Origin: Granulicella arctica
Lineage (GTDB): Bacteria; Acidobacteriota; Terriglobia; Terriglobales; Acidobacteriaceae
Assembly (NCBI RefSeq): GCF_013410065.1
Contig: NZ_JACCCW010000001.1
Span: 1,297,187-1,361,186, forward strand
Direction of reading: 5' to 3'
Length of the DNA stretch: 64,000 nucleotides
The translations under genes were made by a program, and so were the position numbers. This document shows, one piece after another, positions 14,964 to 24,346 of this stretch (positions are counted from its first letter, which is position 1; the number at the start of each line of letters is the position of its first letter). A model generated the notes under the pieces. The model searched no databases, was not told the origin of the DNA, and was given only the letters and a program-made list of their open reading frames with translations.

Positions 14964-17852
14964 ATGCGCTCGCGCTTTAGCCGCTCCCGCATTGCGAGTG
15001 CAGTTGCTGCGTTTGCTCTTGTGGTGGCGATTCCATCGCTGCCGGCACAGACCTCCCCTGCGGTTCCCAGCGCCGATTCGTCGGCCAGCTCGCAGACGCT
15101 TTGTCAGCCCGAGGTGATCGGCAACCGCCGTATCCCGAAGGAGTCCGTGCTGGCACGGCTGTTCTCGCATCAGGGAGATCTGTACGATTCCGCGGTGATT
15201 GAGCGGGACTTCAACTCGCTGTGGAACACCGCCTACTTTGAAAATATCCGGATCGAGCGCGTCGATACACCCAAGTGCATCCAGTTGGTGATCTATGTCC
15301 AGGAGAAACCGACGATCCGCGAGATCAACTACAAGGGTCTGAACGCGGTCTCGCAGTCGGATGTGCTGGAGCGGTTCAAGAAGGCGAAGGTTGGTCTGAC
15401 GGTCGAGAGTCAGTTCGATGAGACCAAGATCAAGCGGGCCGAGGTGGTCCTGAAGGATCTGCTCGCCGAGCATGGCCACCAGTTTGCGACGGTGCGGACG
15501 GAGATCAAGACGATTCCTCCTGCTGCGGTGACGCTGACCTTCAATATCAAGGAAGGTGCGACGGTTAAGGTCGGCAAGATTGTGTTTCAGGGCAATGAGA
15601 GCCTGAGCGACCATACGCTGCGAGCCGCGATGAAGAACCTGAGGCCGATCGGCATTCCCAACTCCTATATTCTGGAGAACATCTTTGCTCGTACCTTCGA
15701 CGCCAGCAAGCTGGATGAGGATGCGGAGCGGGTGCGTGTTGCTTATCAGGATCGCGGCTACTTCAAGGCGGAGACCGGTGAGCCTGTGACGAAGGTCCGG
15801 GACGCGGGTGGAATCAATCCATTTACGCTGCGGCCTTCCAAGGGCAAGCGCATCGATATTTTGATGCCAGTGCAAGAGGGTGACCGGTACCGGCTTGGCG
15901 GCATTACGTTCAAGGGCAATAAGGCGGTGACGAACCTCAAGGTCCTGCGGGCGCAGTTTGCGCAGAAGGACGGCGAGTATTTCGACCGGACAAAGTTCGG
16001 CAAGGGATTGGAGCAGCTCCGTAAGGCATATGGCGAGCTGGGCTATATCAACTTCGTTGGGTCGCCGATTCCGCGCTTCGATGAAGCGAAGAAGCTGATC
16101 TATCTGGATATCGATATCGACGAGGGTAAGCCGTTCTATGTGTCGCGGATCGAGTTTCAGGGCAATACGATCACACGCGACCGTGTCATCCGGCGTGAGC
16201 TGCTGCTTGAAGAAGGGCAGGTCTATAACAGCCGCCTCTGGGATCTTTCGATCCTGCGGTTGAACCAGCTGAACTACTTCGAGACGCTGAAGGCGGACCA
16301 GGACTCCGAGAGCCGTCAGAATGCGGACGACCAGACGGTCGATCTGCTGCTGAAGTTGAAGGAGAAGGGCAAGAACTCGATCGGGCTGAACGGCGGTATC
16401 AGCGGCCTGTCGGGATCGTTCCTCGGCCTCAACTACGAGACGAACAACTTCCTTGGTCTTGGTGAGACGCTGTCGGTCGAGGCCAATATCGGCGACCTGT
16501 CGCGTCGCCTCAGCCTGGGCTTCACAGAGCCGTACCTGCGGAACAAGCCGATCTCGGTAGGCGTTCAGGTATTTGCTACCAAATACGACTACAACCCGGC
16601 GAAGAGCTATGCTGCGACGGGAGCCGTTGCCGGAAACCTGACCACAGCGCAGCAGTCGTTGTTGACGAACTATAACCAGTCGACGACCGGCTTCACGATG
16701 TCGGCCAGCGAGCCGCTGCGACACCTGTTCTCGCGCACCGGTGTGACGCGTGTCGGTATTTCGTACTCGTTGTCGCGGTCGTCGGTGACGACATTCAATA
16801 CCAATACGCGCAATGTCTTTCAGGCCCTTGCCTTCCGCTCGGGTGTGGCCGGCCAGAATCAGTTGGACGGCATCATTACCTCGGTGCTGACGCCCAGCTA
16901 TACGTTCTCCAGTCTGGATCGTGCGGTCGGACCGCATGGTGGCAGGGACATCAACATCGCTGTGCAGATTGCGGGTGCGGGCGGCAATGTGAAGTACATT
17001 CAGCCGGTCGCCAGCTTCCGGCAGTTCTACCCAATGAAGGGCCTGCGGATCAATCGCGAAGGTCATAATGTTCTCGGCATGCGCTTGCAGTTGTCGCACA
17101 TCAGCGGCTTCGGCGGAGAGGTTGCACCGCCGACGAACCGTATCTATGGTGGTGGGGAGAACGATGTCCGCGGCTTCGATATCCGCGCTTCGTCACCCTA
17201 TACGTTTATTCCGAACAGGATTTTGTTCAACCTGACGAACCCGGATGGGTCGACGGTTCCGCGTGACCCGACACAGCCGAGCCTGGGCAATGTACAGATT
17301 CCGCTGCCGGTCTACCGGCTGGTTACGATCGGTGGCGATACGCAGTTCACCTCGAACCTCGAGTATCGGATTCCGATCGTCAACCAGGTCACCTTTGCGT
17401 TCTTCACGGACTTCGGACTGACGGGCGATTTGCAGAAGAATCAGCTCAGGGAAAGTGCCGCTGGGCAGTCTCTGGTGACGAGCCCCTCGTATGGCTGCCC
17501 GACGTTTGTGAACGGCGCTTGCTTCGGCGGGCAAGCAGTCAACTTCCCCTTTCAGTTGAAGACAGTGCCAGGTACCAACTTTGTGCCGCGTATGACGAAC
17601 GGCGCGGAGCTACAGGTGATTCTGCCGATCGTCAACGCTCCGTTCCGTATCTATTACGGTTACAATCCACTTCGTCTGTACAAGGACCTGCCGCAGCAGT
17701 TGGCAGTCCCCGACTCGACCTTCCGCAGCTTCTTCCCGAACTCGGGGGCTGGACAGTATAGCTACCAGCAGGCACTGCAGTTCTACGGGGCGAACTATAC
17801 CCTGCGTGAACCGCGTAAGACCTTCCGGCTGACGGTCAGTACGACGTTCTAA
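14964..17852 (+). CDS. bamA: Outer membrane protein assembly factor BamA (Omp85)
   Basis: A protein of about 962 residues that folds beta-barrel proteins into the outer membrane. After a signal peptide (SRIASAVAAFALVVAIPSLPAQ) come POTRA domains with the typical GNxxI/F strand motifs: EVIGNRRIPKESV, INYKGLNAVSQSDV, IVFQGNESLSDHTL, ITFKGNKAVTNLKV and IEFQGNTITRDRVI, so five repeats. The C-terminal barrel holds the Omp85 lid-loop-like VRGF (ENDVRGFDIRASS) and ends in a phenylalanine (VSTTF), the outer membrane targeting residue. ATG 14964 puts the signal peptide first; an upstream in-frame GTG near 14925 is possible. A 17-bp hairpin follows the stop. Confidence 0.95.
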   Translation: MRSRFSRSRIASAVAAFALVVAIPSLPAQTSPAVPSADSSASSQTLCQPEVIGNRRIPKESVLARLFSHQGDLYDSAVIERDFNSLWNTAYFENIRIERVDTPKCIQLVIYVQEKPTIREINYKGLNAVSQSDVLERFKKAKVGLTVESQFDETKIKRAEVVLKDLLAEHGHQFATVRTEIKTIPPAAVTLTFNIKEGATVKVGKIVFQGNESLSDHTLRAAMKNLRPIGIPNSYILENIFARTFDASKLDEDAERVRVAYQDRGYFKAETGEPVTKVRDAGGINPFTLRPSKGKRIDILMPVQEGDRYRLGGITFKGNKAVTNLKVLRAQFAQKDGEYFDRTKFGKGLEQLRKAYGELGYINFVGSPIPRFDEAKKLIYLDIDIDEGKPFYVSRIEFQGNTITRDRVIRRELLLEEGQVYNSRLWDLSILRLNQLNYFETLKADQDSESRQNADDQTVDLLLKLKEKGKNSIGLNGGISGLSGSFLGLNYETNNFLGLGETLSVEANIGDLSRRLSLGFTEPYLRNKPISVGVQVFATKYDYNPAKSYAATGAVAGNLTTAQQSLLTNYNQSTTGFTMSASEPLRHLFSRTGVTRVGISYSLSRSSVTTFNTNTRNVFQALAFRSGVAGQNQLDGIITSVLTPSYTFSSLDRAVGPHGGRDINIAVQIAGAGGNVKYIQPVASFRQFYPMKGLRINREGHNVLGMRLQLSHISGFGGEVAPPTNRIYGGGENDVRGFDIRASSPYTFIPNRILFNLTNPDGSTVPRDPTQPSLGNVQIPLPVYRLVTIGGDTQFTSNLEYRIPIVNQVTFAFFTDFGLTGDLQKNQLRESAAGQSLVTSPSYGCPTFVNGACFGGQAVNFPFQLKTVPGTNFVPRMTNGAELQVILPIVNAPFRIYYGYNPLRLYKDLPQQLAVPDSTFRSFFPNSGAGQYSYQQALQFYGANYTLREPRKTFRLTVSTTF

Positions 17853-17868
17853 GTAAGGCTTAGGGCAT

Positions 17869-17907
17869 AAGCATAAGGGCTACCGCGTGTCGGTAGCCCT
17901 TATGCTT
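17869..17907 (+). terminator. Strong hairpin after bamA
   Basis: A perfect 17-bp inverted repeat (AAGCATAAGGGCTACCG, 5-base loop, its complement) 16 bases after the bamA stop. There is no T-run, so it may act as a transcript end-stabiliser or Rho-assisted terminator rather than a classical intrinsic one. Confidence 0.7.
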
Positions 17908-18011
17908 GTCTGCGGTGTACTCGTTGGGGGATTTTTTTTGTGGGAAGGATGTGTCGTGCTCTGCGCAGGTCCGTTGCGGAACAAGGCTCTTTCGTTCTGG
18001 ATGTATTCCCT

Positions 18012-18141
18012 CGGCGGCTAAAGCCGCGTTGCGAGATGGGCACTTGCGGCACGGCTGAAGCCGTGCCCTTTCAAGACGGCCATTCAACAGGGCCTTTCAA
18101 GACGGCCTTTCAACAGGGCCATTCAACACAGCTTTTCAATA
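18012..18141. repeat. Dispersed palindromic repeat family B followed by short tandem repeats
   Basis: CGGCGGCTAAAGCCGCG and GGCACGGCTGAAGCCGTGCC (18048-18067) are the two family B palindromes. From 18069 the sequence repeats CCTTTCAA/CATTCAA units about every 12-15 bases (six units), as if the 3' end of the element had been duplicated several times. Confidence 0.8.
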
Positions 18142-18162
18142 CAGTCTTCCATCGGTAGTTTT

Positions 18163-19479
18163 TTAGTAGCTGCGTTGATACATGCGGGAGATGCGGTCGT
18201 GCCAGCCGAGGTGGTCGTCGTCGAGCCATGCCCAGAGGAGGCCTAGGCCAATGGGGCAGGCTGCGAGCAGAATTGCGACGATGCGACGGCGCATCGCGGA
18301 GCGGGTGGGGTTCTCGTCCGAGAAGGTGCAGAGGCCGATGCGGGCGTAGCGCATGCCGGGGGTCGCATCCGAGAAGGTGAAGAAGAGGATTTGATAGAGG
18401 AGGAAGAGTGCGGCGAGTGTCCCGGCTGCGCCGATGGCGGCGATCTGGCCTGTGGGGACGCGGCCTGCGGTGTAGGCAACGACGGTGGTGAAGCCGAGAA
18501 AGGATGCCAGCACGAGGCAGCCATCGACGATGGCGGACATCAGCCGCAGACCGAGGGGAGCGGTCACGAACTGGATACCGTAGCTGGCGACGTTTTCCGG
18601 GACTTCGAGGGGCTCGGTCGTGGTGCAGGCGCTCAGCCGGATCGACGACCACTCGGGCAGGGTCGAATCGGTCGAGGGCTCGACCGAGATTTGATCGGGC
18701 TCGACCTCGAAGATGCGGAGCTGTGTGCCTTCCTGTGCGAGCTCGGCCTCTTCGCGGAGCGGGCCTTCCGCGAGGCGGGGCCTGGCCTTGCGTGGAGCGA
18801 CGAGCTGGCGAGGGAACTCGATCAGATTGGCTGGAATGGGGATCGCGGGTTCGAGGAACTCCTCGAGATTGGGGGAGTGGCGGAAGGCGATCTCGTCGTC
18901 CAGCGCGAGCCGCTGGTCCTCGTCGAGAGACTCGTGGGGGACGGCATTGGCGACGCCGGTTTCGGCGATGCGGCTTACGTCCTCATAGAGTCGAACGGTC
19001 AGGGCGGCGGCGGGAGGCTGTGCGGTTTGCGGCTGTTCTGGCTTAGGCAGAGGTGGCTCGACCAGCATGGGGGCTGGCGCTTCCTCGGCGTTCCAGTTCT
19101 CAAGCTCGCTGAGCAGTTGCTGCTGGGTGGCGACGACGGCCTGTGCTGTACGAGCCGCGATCTCGGCGACGGCCTCTGCCTGTCGCGCTGCGGCCTCTGC
19201 CTGTTGGATAGCGCGCTCGGCCTCGGCTGCGAGGAAGGCGCGGTAGCTCTGCGACTGCGCGTAGCGCTCGGCTACGGCGGCGGCGATGCGTGCGGCGCGA
19301 GTATCAGTCTGGGGCCGGGGTGCAGGTGCGGCGTCGTCCAGGCTGGAGGCGTGGCCGCGGCGGGCGCGGTGCGCTGCGAGACGTTCCGCGGCCTGCTGCT
19401 TGAGGGCGGATGTTCCGTGCGTCTCGGGACTCCTGAAGAAGTCGTCCAGCGGGTCAAATTCCAACTGCGCTGCGCTCAT
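18163..19479 (-). CDS. RDD-family membrane protein with long Ala/Glu-rich N-terminal region
   Basis: A 438-residue protein. Residues about 60-140 form an Ala/Gln/Glu-rich, strongly helical coiled-coil-like stretch (AEAERAIQQAEAAARQAEAV), followed by a Pro-rich linker and an acidic region. The C-terminal third is an RDD domain with three hydrophobic segments: GLRLMSAIVDGCLVLASFLG, AAIGAAGTLAALFLLYQIL and ILLAACPIGLGLLWAWLDD, with PGMRYARI between. RDD proteins are transporters or membrane scaffolds of unclear role. ATG 19479 (MSAAQLEF) is preferred over the longer 19563 start. It is divergent from lptD across about 70 bases. Confidence 0.8.
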   Translation of the reverse strand: MSAAQLEFDPLDDFFRSPETHGTSALKQQAAERLAAHRARRGHASSLDDAAPAPRPQTDTRAARIAAAVAERYAQSQSYRAFLAAEAERAIQQAEAAARQAEAVAEIAARTAQAVVATQQQLLSELENWNAEEAPAPMLVEPPLPKPEQPQTAQPPAAALTVRLYEDVSRIAETGVANAVPHESLDEDQRLALDDEIAFRHSPNLEEFLEPAIPIPANLIEFPRQLVAPRKARPRLAEGPLREEAELAQEGTQLRIFEVEPDQISVEPSTDSTLPEWSSIRLSACTTTEPLEVPENVASYGIQFVTAPLGLRLMSAIVDGCLVLASFLGFTTVVAYTAGRVPTGQIAAIGAAGTLAALFLLYQILFFTFSDATPGMRYARIGLCTFSDENPTRSAMRRRIVAILLAACPIGLGLLWAWLDDDHLGWHDRISRMYQRSY

Positions 19480-19548
19480 TGTGCTCAATTCGAAGCTCGC
19501 TTCCGTGAAATCGTTTAGCCTGAAGCTGTGGTGGTGCGTCTGACAAGT

Positions 19549-22170
19549 ATGAAGCCAGGACATTCAATCGGCGCGGGAGGGGTTAACTCTGTCGCGATCT
19601 CTGGCAACGGTCGAGTTAACCTTCCTCGCACCTTAAGATCTGTTTACCTATTCATAACTATCACGGTGATTGCGGCAAGTCATCCGCATCTCGCAGCGCA
19701 GGAGGTAACGACTCAGGCACCTCCGGCGGCGGCTGTTTCCGCATCGGGCGGGGAGGCGGCGGATACGCTTCCGGATGGGCCGGACGCGCAGCGCTTTCCA
19801 ACCGCAGTGCCGTTGCCTGCGAAGGACGACGGACAGAACGCGGTGATCGAATCAGACACGCAGACGGAGCGGAACGGGCGCTACACGCTGGATGGAAATG
19901 TGGTGATCACGTATGGCGACCGTGTTCTCCATGCGGACCATATCGAGTATGACGAGAACAGCGGAGATCTGACAGCGACCGGGCATCTGCTGGCGACGGG
20001 AGGCGAGAACGATGAGCGTATCCACGCGAGCCATGGCACGGCGAACCTGAAGGAGCAGACGGCGCGTTTCTACGACGTGACGGGATCGGTTGGGATGAAG
20101 ACCAGCGGGTCAAAGCTGGTGTACACGAGCGGGAATCCTTTCCTGTTCACGGGGAAGATGGTCGTACGGACTGGGCCGAGCGAGTACCAGGTGTATGACG
20201 GCACGGTAACCTCCTGCCAACTGCCTCGCCCGGACTGGCTGCTGTCTGCGAAACGGTTCGATGTTGACAGCGAGAAGGCCAGGGCGCGCAACAGTGTCTT
20301 TCACCTGTTGAATCTTCCGCTGCTGTATCTGCCGTACGTGACGCATCCCGTGGAGATCGGGGGCAGGCAGAGCGGCATTCTGATTCCGGATATCTCGCAC
20401 TCGTCCAGCAAGGGATACATTCTGGGCGAAGAGTTCTACTGGGCGATCAACCGCAGCATGGACCTGACGGCAGCGCTGATTTACTACTCGCTGCGTGGGT
20501 GGGAGCAGTCGGCGACCTTTCGGTACAAAGGGCAGGGCTATGATTTTGCGACCGGGCACTACAGCGGGTTGCAGGATCGAGGCTATACGCCGGCGGGGGG
20601 CGTCTATACCAACCAGGGCGGTGAGGACGTGACCTTCAAGGCGCGGCACGACCTGACGCCGCAGTCGCGTGTGGCGGCGGATGTGGAGTATCTCAGCTCG
20701 TATGCGTATCGCGAGGCGTTCTCGAACAGCTTCAACCAGGCGGTATCGAGCGATATTCTTTCGATCGCGTACGCCGTTAAGGAGACGGATGGGTTTGAAG
20801 CGTCGGCTCGCGCAGATCGCTATCAAGGGCTGAAGCAGGCTGCAATCGCAGGAGTTCCGGCGACGCCGACGACGGCTGCGGTGGCTGCGGTCCCTGAGGA
20901 GCAGGTGCGCATCTTCCATGTGCCCTCGCTCGACCTCAATACGACGGACCATAGGATTGGCGCAACACCGCTGCTTTGGAGCCTGGAGAGCTCCACGTCT
21001 GGACTGAAGCGGGTTCAGCCAAACTTCGCCAGTGGCGGCATCACGGAGCGGCTCGATATGCATCCACAGATTGCGTTGCCGCTTTCGGTCGGCGGTTGGA
21101 ACCTGTTCTCTTCGGTTGCCATGCGCGAGACGTACTACTCCCGTAGCCGGCAGCCGCCTCGAGTTGGCGGCACTGGAACGGTCGAATTGACGAGAGATTT
21201 GAACAGGGCGGATGTGGAGTTTCAAGCAGAGCTGCGTCCGCCGGTGATCGAGCGAACCTTTAGCGGCACATGGTTCAACAATCTCTTTGGTGGCGCGGAT
21301 GTGCGGCATACGATCGAGCCGGTTGCCACCTATCGGTATGTCAGCGGGGTCGACAATTTTCTGAATGTTCTGCGCTTCGACGATAAGGACATCGTCAGCA
21401 ATACGAACGAGGTCGAGTACGGGGTGACGCAAAGGCTCTTTGTGCGGCATGCTCCATCGAAGGCGTGCAGCCTGAAGGACCTGGAGACGCTATCGCATAC
21501 GACGCCCACGGACGAGGATACCAAGTTGATGTCGCACTGCTCCACGAGCGAGCGGGTGCAGTGGCGGGTGACGCAGAAGTACTTCATCGATTCGACCTTC
21601 GGCGGAGCTGTGCAAAATGGCCGACGCAATATCTTCGATACGACGCTCGACCTGACTGGGATTGCGTTTCTGACTGAGCCGCGCGAGATCTCTCCGCTGC
21701 TCTCGCGACTGCGTGTGCAGACATCGGAGAAGACGGATGTGGAGTGGGACTTCGACTATGACACGGGAGCGAAGAAGTTTACCGCCGATAACATCTTCGC
21801 CGACTATCATGAGGGCAAAGCCTTTGCGGGACTCAGTTATGCGCGGTTGAATGCGCCGGGCCGGTTCTATACGGATGGGGCGACCTCGCAGGTGTCCGAC
21901 TTCAGCCAGCTTCGGACGTTGCTAGGGTATGGCTCGCCGACGAAGCCGGGTTTCGGTCTTGCGGCCAATGCGGGGTTCGATCTGAGGCAGGACGCGCTCC
22001 AGTATGCGGCTCTCCAGACCTCGTACAACTGGAACTGCTGCGGCCTGAGCGTGGAGTATCGCAAGTTCGAACTAGGTTCGGTGCGGAATGAAAGCTCCTA
22101 CCGGTTCAACTTCACGCTGGCGAACATCGGCACGGCGGGAAATCTTCGCCGGGCGGAACAGCTTTTCTAG
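19549..22170 (+). CDS. lptD: LPS-assembly protein LptD (OstA/Imp)
   Basis: An outer membrane protein of about 873 residues that forms the LPS translocon with LptE. The signal peptide (VYLFITITVIAASHPHLAAQ) is followed by the OstA/LptA-like beta-jellyroll (GRYTLDGNVVITYGDRVLHADHIEY ...) at about residues 105-190 and then the LptD barrel domain (LYLPYVTHPVEIGGRQSGILIPDISHSS). A few cysteines occur (in TSCQLPRP, KACSLKDL, SHCSTSE and NWNCCGLS), enough for inter-domain disulfides. ATG 19549 is chosen; GTG 19528 is in frame. The downstream DsbA-like and SurA-like genes are known helpers of LptD folding. Confidence 0.92.
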   Translation: MKPGHSIGAGGVNSVAISGNGRVNLPRTLRSVYLFITITVIAASHPHLAAQEVTTQAPPAAAVSASGGEAADTLPDGPDAQRFPTAVPLPAKDDGQNAVIESDTQTERNGRYTLDGNVVITYGDRVLHADHIEYDENSGDLTATGHLLATGGENDERIHASHGTANLKEQTARFYDVTGSVGMKTSGSKLVYTSGNPFLFTGKMVVRTGPSEYQVYDGTVTSCQLPRPDWLLSAKRFDVDSEKARARNSVFHLLNLPLLYLPYVTHPVEIGGRQSGILIPDISHSSSKGYILGEEFYWAINRSMDLTAALIYYSLRGWEQSATFRYKGQGYDFATGHYSGLQDRGYTPAGGVYTNQGGEDVTFKARHDLTPQSRVAADVEYLSSYAYREAFSNSFNQAVSSDILSIAYAVKETDGFEASARADRYQGLKQAAIAGVPATPTTAAVAAVPEEQVRIFHVPSLDLNTTDHRIGATPLLWSLESSTSGLKRVQPNFASGGITERLDMHPQIALPLSVGGWNLFSSVAMRETYYSRSRQPPRVGGTGTVELTRDLNRADVEFQAELRPPVIERTFSGTWFNNLFGGADVRHTIEPVATYRYVSGVDNFLNVLRFDDKDIVSNTNEVEYGVTQRLFVRHAPSKACSLKDLETLSHTTPTDEDTKLMSHCSTSERVQWRVTQKYFIDSTFGGAVQNGRRNIFDTTLDLTGIAFLTEPREISPLLSRLRVQTSEKTDVEWDFDYDTGAKKFTADNIFADYHEGKAFAGLSYARLNAPGRFYTDGATSQVSDFSQLRTLLGYGSPTKPGFGLAANAGFDLRQDALQYAALQTSYNWNCCGLSVEYRKFELGSVRNESSYRFNFTLANIGTAGNLRRAEQLF

Positions 22171-22181
22171 CCCGGTCGTCT

Positions 22182-22217
22182 GCTGGTCTGGTTGCTGGTC
22201 TGGTTGCTGGTCTGGGG
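22182..22217. repeat. 12-bp tandem repeat between lptD and the DsbA-like gene
   Basis: Three consecutive copies of GCTGGTCTGGTT (the last ending GG) lie between the lptD stop and the next start. Such a short array could vary in copy number. Confidence 0.85.
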
Positions 22218-22241
22218 CGCTCTGCGTGAGATAATGAGATC

Positions 22242-23201
22242 GTGCCGATTGCTGTCAAACCGCTCCGTTCTCTGATCTTTGCCCTCGCTTTCACGCTAGG
22301 TTGCCATGCTCAAACCGTCGCTACTTCGGGGAAGCTGTCGCCGGAGATGGCGCGTCGTGTCGAGGTGTTGATCCGCTCGAAGACGAGCGTTCCTCCGAAC
22401 TACGATGTGCAGATCGGTCCTCGGATGAAGAGCGACGTGCCCGGGTTCGACACGATCGACATCGTCTTCACCGCGGATGGAAAGTCCAGCAAGCCGATGC
22501 CGTTCCTGTTGTCGACCGATGGCAAGACGCTGGCGCAGTTCAATAAGTTCGATATCAGCAAGGACCCGAAGGAGCTAGTCTCTTCGGCGGACCGCCCGGC
22601 GCGTGGTGGCCCGGCGAGTGCGCCGGTGGTGATCGTCGGCTTCGACGATCTCGAGTGCCCCTTCTGCGCACGCATGCACGAGACGCTCTTTCCTGCGCTG
22701 CTGAATCGGTACAAGGATCAGGTACGCATCGTCTATCGCGACTTCCCGCTGGACATGCATCCATGGGCGATGCGTGCGGCGGTCGATACGAACTGCGTCG
22801 GTGCACACAGCCAGACGGGATATTGGAATCTGGTGGACTACATCCACGCTCGTGCAGCGGAGATGGGTGGCGCGGACAAGAGTGTAACGAAGGCGAATGA
22901 GACGCTGGACAAGCTCACGGAGGATGAGGGCAAGCGCCAGAATCTGAATGCGGACGAGTTGAAGGCGTGCATCGCGAAGCAGGATCAAACGCTGATCAAG
23001 GCATCGATGAAGGTGGGAGATGCTCTGGGTGTGGACGCGACGCCGGCACTGTTCGTCAACGGCGAAAAGATGGAAGGCGCATTGCCGATCGAGGATGTTT
23101 TCCATGTGATCGACGAAGCGTTGATCGCTGCTGGCCAGACTCCACCTCCCGCGCCCGCTCCAACAGTTAGCACCCCACCGGCGACCAAGCCCGGTAACTA
23201 G
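22242..23201 (+). CDS. DsbA/Thioredoxin_4-like periplasmic oxidoreductase
   Basis: A 319-residue exported protein with a signal peptide (SLIFALAFTLGCHAQ), an N-terminal domain of about 100 residues not recognised by me, and a DsbA-type thioredoxin fold (residues about 125-290) with active site C139-P-F-C142 in DDLECPFCARMH. The cis-Pro loop reads VDATPALFVNG. It ends in a Pro/Ala-rich tail. It should form or isomerise disulfides in envelope proteins; lptD, which depends on disulfides in model bacteria, is the gene immediately upstream. The start is GTG 22242. Confidence 0.88.
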   Translation: MPIAVKPLRSLIFALAFTLGCHAQTVATSGKLSPEMARRVEVLIRSKTSVPPNYDVQIGPRMKSDVPGFDTIDIVFTADGKSSKPMPFLLSTDGKTLAQFNKFDISKDPKELVSSADRPARGGPASAPVVIVGFDDLECPFCARMHETLFPALLNRYKDQVRIVYRDFPLDMHPWAMRAAVDTNCVGAHSQTGYWNLVDYIHARAAEMGGADKSVTKANETLDKLTEDEGKRQNLNADELKACIAKQDQTLIKASMKVGDALGVDATPALFVNGEKMEGALPIEDVFHVIDEALIAAGQTPPPAPAPTVSTPPATKPGN

Positions 23202-23225
23202 CAGTCAGTGCAGGAGACTCAAAAC

Positions 23226-24314
23226 GTGGCAATGAAGACAATGACGACGATCAAGATTAAGCAAAACGAATCGAGCAACTCACGCGCGTATCGCATGGCG
23301 ATTCTTCCAGTGGCTCTCCTGATGATGGGCGGGTGCCATCGTGGCCACAACGCCGATGTGGTTGCAACCGTGAACGGCCACGCTATCATGAGCGCCGATC
23401 TGGAAAAAGCCTACAAGGACCAGCTCGGGCAACAGCAGCAGCAGCCGTCTCAGGAGCAGGCTGACTCGCTGCGGTTGAACCTGCTGCGCGGGCTGATCGA
23501 CGAAGAGATGGTAGAGCAGCGCGCCGCGAAGATGAACCTGACAGCGACGAATGAAGAGGTCGATGCGAAGCTGGCTGAGATGAAGGCTCCTTACACGGAG
23601 GAGCAGTTTAATGAGCGCCTGAAGGCCAGCAACCACACACTCGAGGATGTAAAGCACGACCTGCGGCGTTCGCTTACCGATAATAAGCTGCTGAATAAAG
23701 AGATCAACTCTAAGATCACGGTCTCCGATGCGGATGTGAGCAACTACTACAACCAGCACAAGTCCGAGTTCAACCTGCCTGAGTTGCAGTACCATCTTGC
23801 CGGAATCCGTGTGACGACTACGCCTGCACAGCCGGGAAATCTGCAGGGAAGCAAGGCGACGAACGATGACGAGGCGAAGAAGAAGATTCAGGCGCTCAAG
23901 AACCGGCTCGACAGTGGTGAGGACTTTGGTTCGATCGCGATGAACTTCTCCGAATGGCCGGAGACGTCCTCCAATGGAGGCGATATGGGCTTTGTCTCGG
24001 AGTCGCAGATGCATGCCGATCCGCAGGTCTACGGCGCTGTCTCGAAGCTGAAGGATGGTGGGATCACCGAGATCATTCCATCGTTCGATCCGGCGACAAA
24101 GAAACCAGTAGGCTACTCGATCTACAAGCTGCTTTCACGCGAACCTGCGGGCCAGCGGGAGTTGAACGATCCTCGTGTGCAGCAGGCGATCCGCCAGCAG
24201 CTTCACGATGGGCGCTCGCAGCTCCTGAAAAATGCGCTTTACGAGATGATGCGCGATCAGGCTAAGGTCGAGAACTTCTTCGCGGAACAGATCTTCAAGA
24301 ACGACGCGCACTAG
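23226..24314 (+). CDS. SurA-like periplasmic chaperone/PPIase lipoprotein
   Basis: A protein of about 362 residues with a late lipoprotein signal (RMAILPVALLMMGGC) then a SurA N-domain-like helical chaperone module (VATVNGHAIMSADLEKAYKDQL ... LLRGLIDEEMVEQRAAKMNLTATNEEVD) and a parvulin PPIase domain (about residues 200-300; LDSGEDFGSIAMNFSEWPET, GGDMGFVSESQM). It should assist outer membrane protein folding. GTG 23226 has GGAG nine bases upstream; ATG 23232 or a start nearer the lipobox are alternatives because the n-region is unusually long. Same strand and closely spaced after lptD and the DsbA-like gene. Confidence 0.88.
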   Translation: MAMKTMTTIKIKQNESSNSRAYRMAILPVALLMMGGCHRGHNADVVATVNGHAIMSADLEKAYKDQLGQQQQQPSQEQADSLRLNLLRGLIDEEMVEQRAAKMNLTATNEEVDAKLAEMKAPYTEEQFNERLKASNHTLEDVKHDLRRSLTDNKLLNKEINSKITVSDADVSNYYNQHKSEFNLPELQYHLAGIRVTTTPAQPGNLQGSKATNDDEAKKKIQALKNRLDSGEDFGSIAMNFSEWPETSSNGGDMGFVSESQMHADPQVYGAVSKLKDGGITEIIPSFDPATKKPVGYSIYKLLSREPAGQRELNDPRVQQAIRQQLHDGRSQLLKNALYEMMRDQAKVENFFAEQIFKNDAH

Positions 24315-24346
24315 AAGGATCATGTTCGGTCGGATAGGAGTTGTCG

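Larger units (their letters stand above)
17853..18162. other. Gene-free stretch with hairpin, family B repeat and tandem repeats
   Basis: About 310 bases between the convergent bamA and RDD gene ends. It holds the 17869-17907 hairpin, a family B repeat pair (18012-18067) and, directly after it, a degenerate tandem array of TTTCAAGACGGCC / TTCAACAGGGCC units to about 18141. No gene is seen. Confidence 0.75.

Noticed and set aside
14829..17099. 756-residue minus-strand frame opposite bamA
   Set aside because: Shadow of bamA codon bias; Arg/Leu/His-rich and without domains.
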